Notes under the pieces: generated by a model
The model's database searches: none
What the model was told of the DNA's origin: nothing
What the model saw: the letters and a program-made list of their open reading frames with translations, nothing else
Assembly (NCBI RefSeq): GCF_027257195.1
Contig: NZ_JAPDFS010000001.1
Span: 84,012 to 148,011, forward strand
From: Halorubrum sp. F4
GTDB lineage: Archaea; Halobacteriota; Halobacteria; Halobacteriales; Haloferacaceae
Reading direction: 5' to 3'
DNA length: 64,000 bases
Translations under genes and position numbers: made by a program
Shown here: piece after piece, positions 59,461-64,000 of the stretch
Numbering within the stretch: position 1 is the first letter of the stretch
How the letters are laid out: each line of letters opens with the position of its first letter

Positions 59461-60816
59461 ATGACGTCGAACAACGACTCGACGCGCGGGATCTCACGCC
59501 GAAACACGCTCGCCACGACCGGGGCGGCGCTGGGCGCGATGACCGGGCTGGCGGGATGTATGGGTGGAAGCGAGGGGAACGAGGCGCAGTTCTCGCCCAT
59601 CGCCGACGAACTGACCGTCTGGCACGCCATGGGCGGCACCAACGGGGAGACGCTCGACGGGATCGCCGCCGGCTTCGAGGAGGAACACGGGATCGAGGCG
59701 AACATGGAGTTTCAGGACTCCTACGAGAACGTCCTGACGAACACGCTCGCGGCGTTCGACTCCGGAAACGTCTCCGACATGCTCCAGGTCGACAGCCTGT
59801 TCGCCCAACAGGTGCTGGACACGGACCAGGTTCGGCCGGTCGCGGAGATCCTCCCCGACGACTTCGACACTGACGTCTTCCTCGACAACGTCGCGGAGTT
59901 CTTCACCGTCGACGGCGAGCTCGCCTCGCTTCCCTTCAACAACTCGAACGCGATCATGTACATCAACCGCGACGCGTTCGAGGAGGCGGGACTCGACCCG
60001 GACGACCCGCCGACCACGCTCGCGGAGGTGCGATCCGCCTCGGAGACGCTCGTCGACGAGGGCGTCACCCAGTACGGGATCACCTGGCCGAACCACGTCT
60101 GGTTCGTGGAGACGTGGTACGGCTTCGAGGGCGAGCTCATGACCGACGCCGAGAACGGCCACGCCGGCGACCCTTCGGAGTTCTACACGCCCGACGCCGT
60201 CCACGACCTCTACGAGTGGTGGAAGGGGATGGCCGACGACGGGCTCTACACCAACCCGGGGATCGAGGCGTGGGGCGAGGCGACCTCGCTCTTCATCGAG
60301 CAGGAGTCCGCGATGGTCCTCACGAGCACCGCGTCGGTCGCGGGACTGATCGCCGACTCGGAGGACTTCACCGTCGACGCGGCTCCGTATCCGTCCATCA
60401 GCGAAACCCGAGTGGGACCGGTCATCGGCGGCGCGTCCTTCTACGTTCCCGACGGGCTTCCCGAGGACCGGTACGAGGAGATCGGGCGGCTCCTCCAGTA
60501 CATGGCCCAACCCGAAGTCCAGACGGAGTGGCACAAGGGATCGGGGTACTACCCGATCACGCAGCCATCCGTCGACTCGCTCCGCGAGGAGGGGTGGTTC
60601 GAGGAGAACCCGATGTACAACGTCGCGCTCGAGCAGCTCCAGAACGGCGACGCCTCCGACCCCGCCACGAAGCGGGCGCTCCTCGGTCCGGCCCGAAACG
60701 TCCAGACGGTGATCCAAGACAAGTCGGTCGACGTCGTCAACGCCGACGACGTCGGATCGGAGATCGAGACGATGAAGTCGGAGGTCGAGTCCGTGCTGAC
60801 CGACTACTACGAGTGA
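59461..60816 (+). CDS. ugpB: ABC transporter substrate-binding lipoprotein, UgpB-like
   Basis: A 451-residue family 1 solute-binding protein. SRRNTLATTGAALGAMTGLAGC is a twin-arginine signal with the lipobox. TVWHAMGGTNGETLDGIAAGFEEEHGIEANMEFQDSYENVLTNTLAAF is the UgpB-like opening (WHAM-G). SLPFNNSNAIMYINRDAFEEAGLDPDDPPTTLAEV matches the UgpB core, where the NNS segment lies near the ligand. Length matches. It collects glycerol 3-phosphate or glycerophosphodiesters; maltose-type sugars are a less likely alternative. It is the first gene of a four-gene operon (B-A-E-C). Confidence 0.88.
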   Translation: MTSNNDSTRGISRRNTLATTGAALGAMTGLAGCMGGSEGNEAQFSPIADELTVWHAMGGTNGETLDGIAAGFEEEHGIEANMEFQDSYENVLTNTLAAFDSGNVSDMLQVDSLFAQQVLDTDQVRPVAEILPDDFDTDVFLDNVAEFFTVDGELASLPFNNSNAIMYINRDAFEEAGLDPDDPPTTLAEVRSASETLVDEGVTQYGITWPNHVWFVETWYGFEGELMTDAENGHAGDPSEFYTPDAVHDLYEWWKGMADDGLYTNPGIEAWGEATSLFIEQESAMVLTSTASVAGLIADSEDFTVDAAPYPSISETRVGPVIGGASFYVPDGLPEDRYEEIGRLLQYMAQPEVQTEWHKGSGYYPITQPSVDSLREEGWFEENPMYNVALEQLQNGDASDPATKRALLGPARNVQTVIQDKSVDVVNADDVGSEIETMKSEVESVLTDYYE

Positions 60817-60834
60817 TCGAGGTCGACGGGTCAG

Positions 60835-61719
60835 ATGTCCACACGAGAGATATTCGACGGACGACTGGAGGCGGCCCTGCTTTTAGCGCCGACGCTCCTG
60901 GTCTCGGTCGTCTTCCTCTACTATCCGACTGCACTCGCGTTCCGAACCAGCCTCTTCGATGCCGGCTTCGGCCGGGCCGAGGAGTTCGTCGGCCTCGAGA
61001 ACTACCTGACGCTTCTGGAAAGCTCGGCGTATCACCGGAGCGTCGCGATCTCCGTCCTCTTCGCGGCGCTCGTGGTCGTCGGAACGATCACGGTCTCGCT
61101 GTACCTGACGTTCCTCATCCACGAGGTCGACGACGGACAGGGCTGGTATCTGATCTCCGTGATCTGGCCGTACGCCCTTCCTCCCGCAGTCGCCGCGCTC
61201 GTGTTCCTCTTCATCCTCCACCCGACGCTCGGCGTTCTCACGGGGCCGATCGAGGCGGTAGGGTTCGACGTCGACTGGTTCAACGACGGCCCGCAGGCGT
61301 TCCTCGTCGTCCTTCTCGTGGCGATCTGGAAACAGATCGGGTACAACGTGATCTTCATGATCGCGGCGATGAAGGACGTCCCGGACGCGCTCACGGAGAC
61401 CGCCGAACTCGACGGGGTCGGTCGGTTGCGTCGACTCGTCTCGGTGTACGTTCCGATCATGACTCCGACGCTGTTCTTCCTCGTGATCATCAACACGATC
61501 TACGCGTTCTTCGGCACGTTCGCGTTCGTCGACCTGCTGACGAGCGGCGGTCCCGCGAACGCGACGAACGTCCTGATCTTCGACCTCTACCGCGAGGGGT
61601 TCTCCTTCTTCAACTTCGGGGTCGCCTCGACGAAGTCCGTCGTGTTGTTCCTCGTCGTTGCCGTCCTGATGGTGATACAGTTCAGACTGACCGAGGAGTA
61701 CTCCTACTACGGAGCGTGA
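60835..61719 (+). CDS. ugpA: ABC transporter permease, UgpA-like
   Basis: A 294-residue inner permease with six helices. It starts MSTREIFDGRLEAALLLAPTLLVSVVFLYYPTALAFRTSLFDAGFG. The EAA loop that contacts the ATPase is AAMKDVPDALTETAELDGVGRLRRLVSVYVPIMTPTLFFLV. GLENYLTLLES and SWPYALPP-like VIWPYALPPAVAALVFLFIL match UgpA/MalF types. It begins 19 bp after the binding protein gene and ends two bases before the next permease. Confidence 0.9.
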   Translation: MSTREIFDGRLEAALLLAPTLLVSVVFLYYPTALAFRTSLFDAGFGRAEEFVGLENYLTLLESSAYHRSVAISVLFAALVVVGTITVSLYLTFLIHEVDDGQGWYLISVIWPYALPPAVAALVFLFILHPTLGVLTGPIEAVGFDVDWFNDGPQAFLVVLLVAIWKQIGYNVIFMIAAMKDVPDALTETAELDGVGRLRRLVSVYVPIMTPTLFFLVIINTIYAFFGTFAFVDLLTSGGPANATNVLIFDLYREGFSFFNFGVASTKSVVLFLVVAVLMVIQFRLTEEYSYYGA

Positions 61720-61720
61720 A

Positions 61721-62629
61721 ATGACGAACGCGATCCAGTACACGAAACGACGGTTCGAGGCGTTGAAGGGGGCGATAGCTGGTGATGACGAGGACGAACC
61801 GCTGGCGGTGATCGGACGCGAGGAGAGCGTCAGCGTCCACCTCCAGCTCTGGCTTCTGGTCGGGATGGTGGTGTTCCCGATCCTCGTCGCGGTCGTCGTG
61901 AGCACCAAACAGCAGGGGATCGTGACGAGCCTCCCCGACCTGATCCCCGGAACGTACGCGGTGGAGAACTACCGGGAGGCGATCGTCGACTACGGGTTCG
62001 GCCGGTTCATGTGGAACTCGCTCCTGATGTCCGTCGTGGTCGTCGTCGGAAAGCTCGTGATCTCCGTGTTCGCCGCGATGGCGATCGTCTACTACCGGGT
62101 CCCGTACAAGGACCTCGTCTTCCTGTTCGTGCTGTTCACGCTGTTGTTGCCGGTTCCGGTTCGGTTCATCCCGCTGTTCCAGCTGATCAACGACCTCGGC
62201 TGGGGCAACAGCCTGCTCGCGATCACGGTCCCGTATCTCGCGAGCGCGACGACCGTCTTCATCCTGCGACAGCACTTCCTTTCGATCCCGAACTCGATCG
62301 TCGAGACCGCCAAACTCGACGGCGTCGGACCGGTGAAGTTCACGCTCCAGGTGTTGATACCGATGTCGAGGGGCGTCCTCGTCGGCGTCTCGATCATCAT
62401 GTTCGTCTACGCCTGGAACCAGTACCTCTGGCCGCTGGTGATCATCGACTCCGAGGCGAACCAGGTCGCACAGGTCGGCTTACAGCTGCTTCAGGGCGAC
62501 GTTCAGGGAGGACAGCTCTCCTGGTCGCTCGTGATGGCCGGTTCGGTGTTGACGCTTCTCCCCCCGCTGGCGCTCATGATCCTCTTCCGGAAACCGCTCC
62601 TGGAGACGTTCGCGATCCAACAGAAATGA
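61721..62629 (+). CDS. ugpE: ABC transporter permease, UgpE-like
   Basis: A 302-residue permease with six helices after a hydrophilic head (MTNAIQYTKRRFEALKGAIAGDDEDEPLAVIG). GTYAVENYREAIVDYGFGRFMWNSLLMSVVVVVGKLVISVFAAMAIVYYRVP is the UgpE/MalG opening. The EAA loop is LSIPNSIVETAKLDGVGPVKFTLQVLIPMSRGVLVGVS. FVYAWNQYLWPLVIIDS follows and is UgpE-like. It starts one base after the UgpA stop (TGA-A-ATG), so translation is likely coupled. Partner of UgpA in the membrane. Confidence 0.9.
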   Translation: MTNAIQYTKRRFEALKGAIAGDDEDEPLAVIGREESVSVHLQLWLLVGMVVFPILVAVVVSTKQQGIVTSLPDLIPGTYAVENYREAIVDYGFGRFMWNSLLMSVVVVVGKLVISVFAAMAIVYYRVPYKDLVFLFVLFTLLLPVPVRFIPLFQLINDLGWGNSLLAITVPYLASATTVFILRQHFLSIPNSIVETAKLDGVGPVKFTLQVLIPMSRGVLVGVSIIMFVYAWNQYLWPLVIIDSEANQVAQVGLQLLQGDVQGGQLSWSLVMAGSVLTLLPPLALMILFRKPLLETFAIQQK

Positions 62630-62648
62630 ACCACGACATCCAGATGAT

Positions 62649-63836
<1,188 letters not shown>

Positions 63837-63844
63837 ATCCCGTC

Positions 63845-64000
63845 TCAGATCGGGAAGACGTCCTCGGCGGTCCGATCGTCGTCCTCGCCCGATCCGTCCC
63901 TCACCGTCAGATCGTCGAGTTCCGCGCGCAGTCGGGACTCGTCCATTCCCTCGCCGATGAGCACGAGTCGCGTTCGGCGGTCGTCGTCGGGGTCCCACTC
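63845..64000 (-). CDS. CobW-family GTPase, C-terminal part only
   Basis: The last 51 residues of a gene cut by the window edge: EWDPDDDRRTRLVLIGEGMD, then ESRLRAELDDLTVRDGSGED and a short acidic tail to the TGA at 63845-63847. The DRRTRLVLIGEGMDESRLRAEL part is the CobW C-terminal domain signature (R-x-E-L-V-x-I-G-x-x-M-D). Such P-loop GTPases insert zinc or cobalt into target proteins. The GTP-binding motifs lie outside the window. Confidence 0.72.
   Translation of the reverse strand, partial: EWDPDDDRRTRLVLIGEGMDESRLRAELDDLTVRDGSGEDDDRTAEDVFPI

Overview
The window is about 67% GC by eye, its proteins are strongly acidic, and its exported proteins are mostly twin-arginine (Tat) lipoproteins with a Gly-Cys lipobox. 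Many genes start with a TATA-like box about 27 nt upstream of the start codon, as in leaderless archaeal transcripts. Rpp21-type RNase P subunit, Trm112, SBDS, Cdc6-like and archaeal-type pilin genes confirm an archaeon. Taken together this is a halophilic euryarchaeon (class Halobacteria). The style resembles Halorubrum, but that placement is an inference. No rRNA, tRNA or CRISPR array was found.

Layout. 0-5.5 kb: a UspA protein, a type IV pilin, a structured non-coding element, a DJ-1/PfpI protein, an FMN-binding protein, and a SCO1 + SafE-type membrane protein pair with a winged-helix regulator (likely copper/cytochrome oxidase assembly). 5.5-12.5 kb: purM, an M50 protease/TraB operon, a membrane-anchored HTH protein, a bifunctional-nuclease-family protein, a thioesterase, a DUF123 protein and a DCC protein. 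12.6-15.7 kb: a znuA-znuC-znuB-like zinc uptake operon with overlapping genes and an AT-rich dyad at its promoter. 15.8-20.7 kb: an esterase, a YbaK deacylase, a lipoprotein, SBDS, a very small zinc-finger protein and a CRTAC1-type repeat protein.

20.8-28.5 kb is a glycerol catabolism locus: glpA-glpB-glpC in one direction, and glycerol kinase plus a membrane protein in the other. 28.5-42.9 kb is housekeeping: a Cdc6-like ATPase, phosphoglycolate phosphatase, RNase P component 4, Trm112, UspA, an exosome-linked RNA-binding protein, methyltransferases, a DsbA-like lipoprotein, an MFS transporter, tyrA, an Rsm22-like protein, a VOC protein, a DUF4349 lipoprotein and an SRAP protease.

42.9-45.9 kb is the anomalous part. 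It is AT-rich and gene-poor, and holds a tyrosine recombinase overlapping a ribbon-helix-helix protein gene, a 25-bp dyad just upstream, and a frameshifted 3' fragment of a phosphohexomutase gene. It is followed by a HisG-like protein whose signature motif is altered and by a long coiled-coil protein.

48.5-58.1 kb carries a UlaG-like hydrolase, NAD(P)HX repair, moaC, formate-tetrahydrofolate ligase, a molybdenum formate dehydrogenase and a glutathione-independent formaldehyde dehydrogenase-like enzyme: a one-carbon group. 58.2-63.8 kb carries a secreted glycerophosphodiesterase followed by a complete UgpB-A-E-C-like ABC importer. With the glp locus this gives a route from extracellular glycerophosphodiesters to dihydroxyacetone phosphate. 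The window ends inside a CobW-family GTPase gene.
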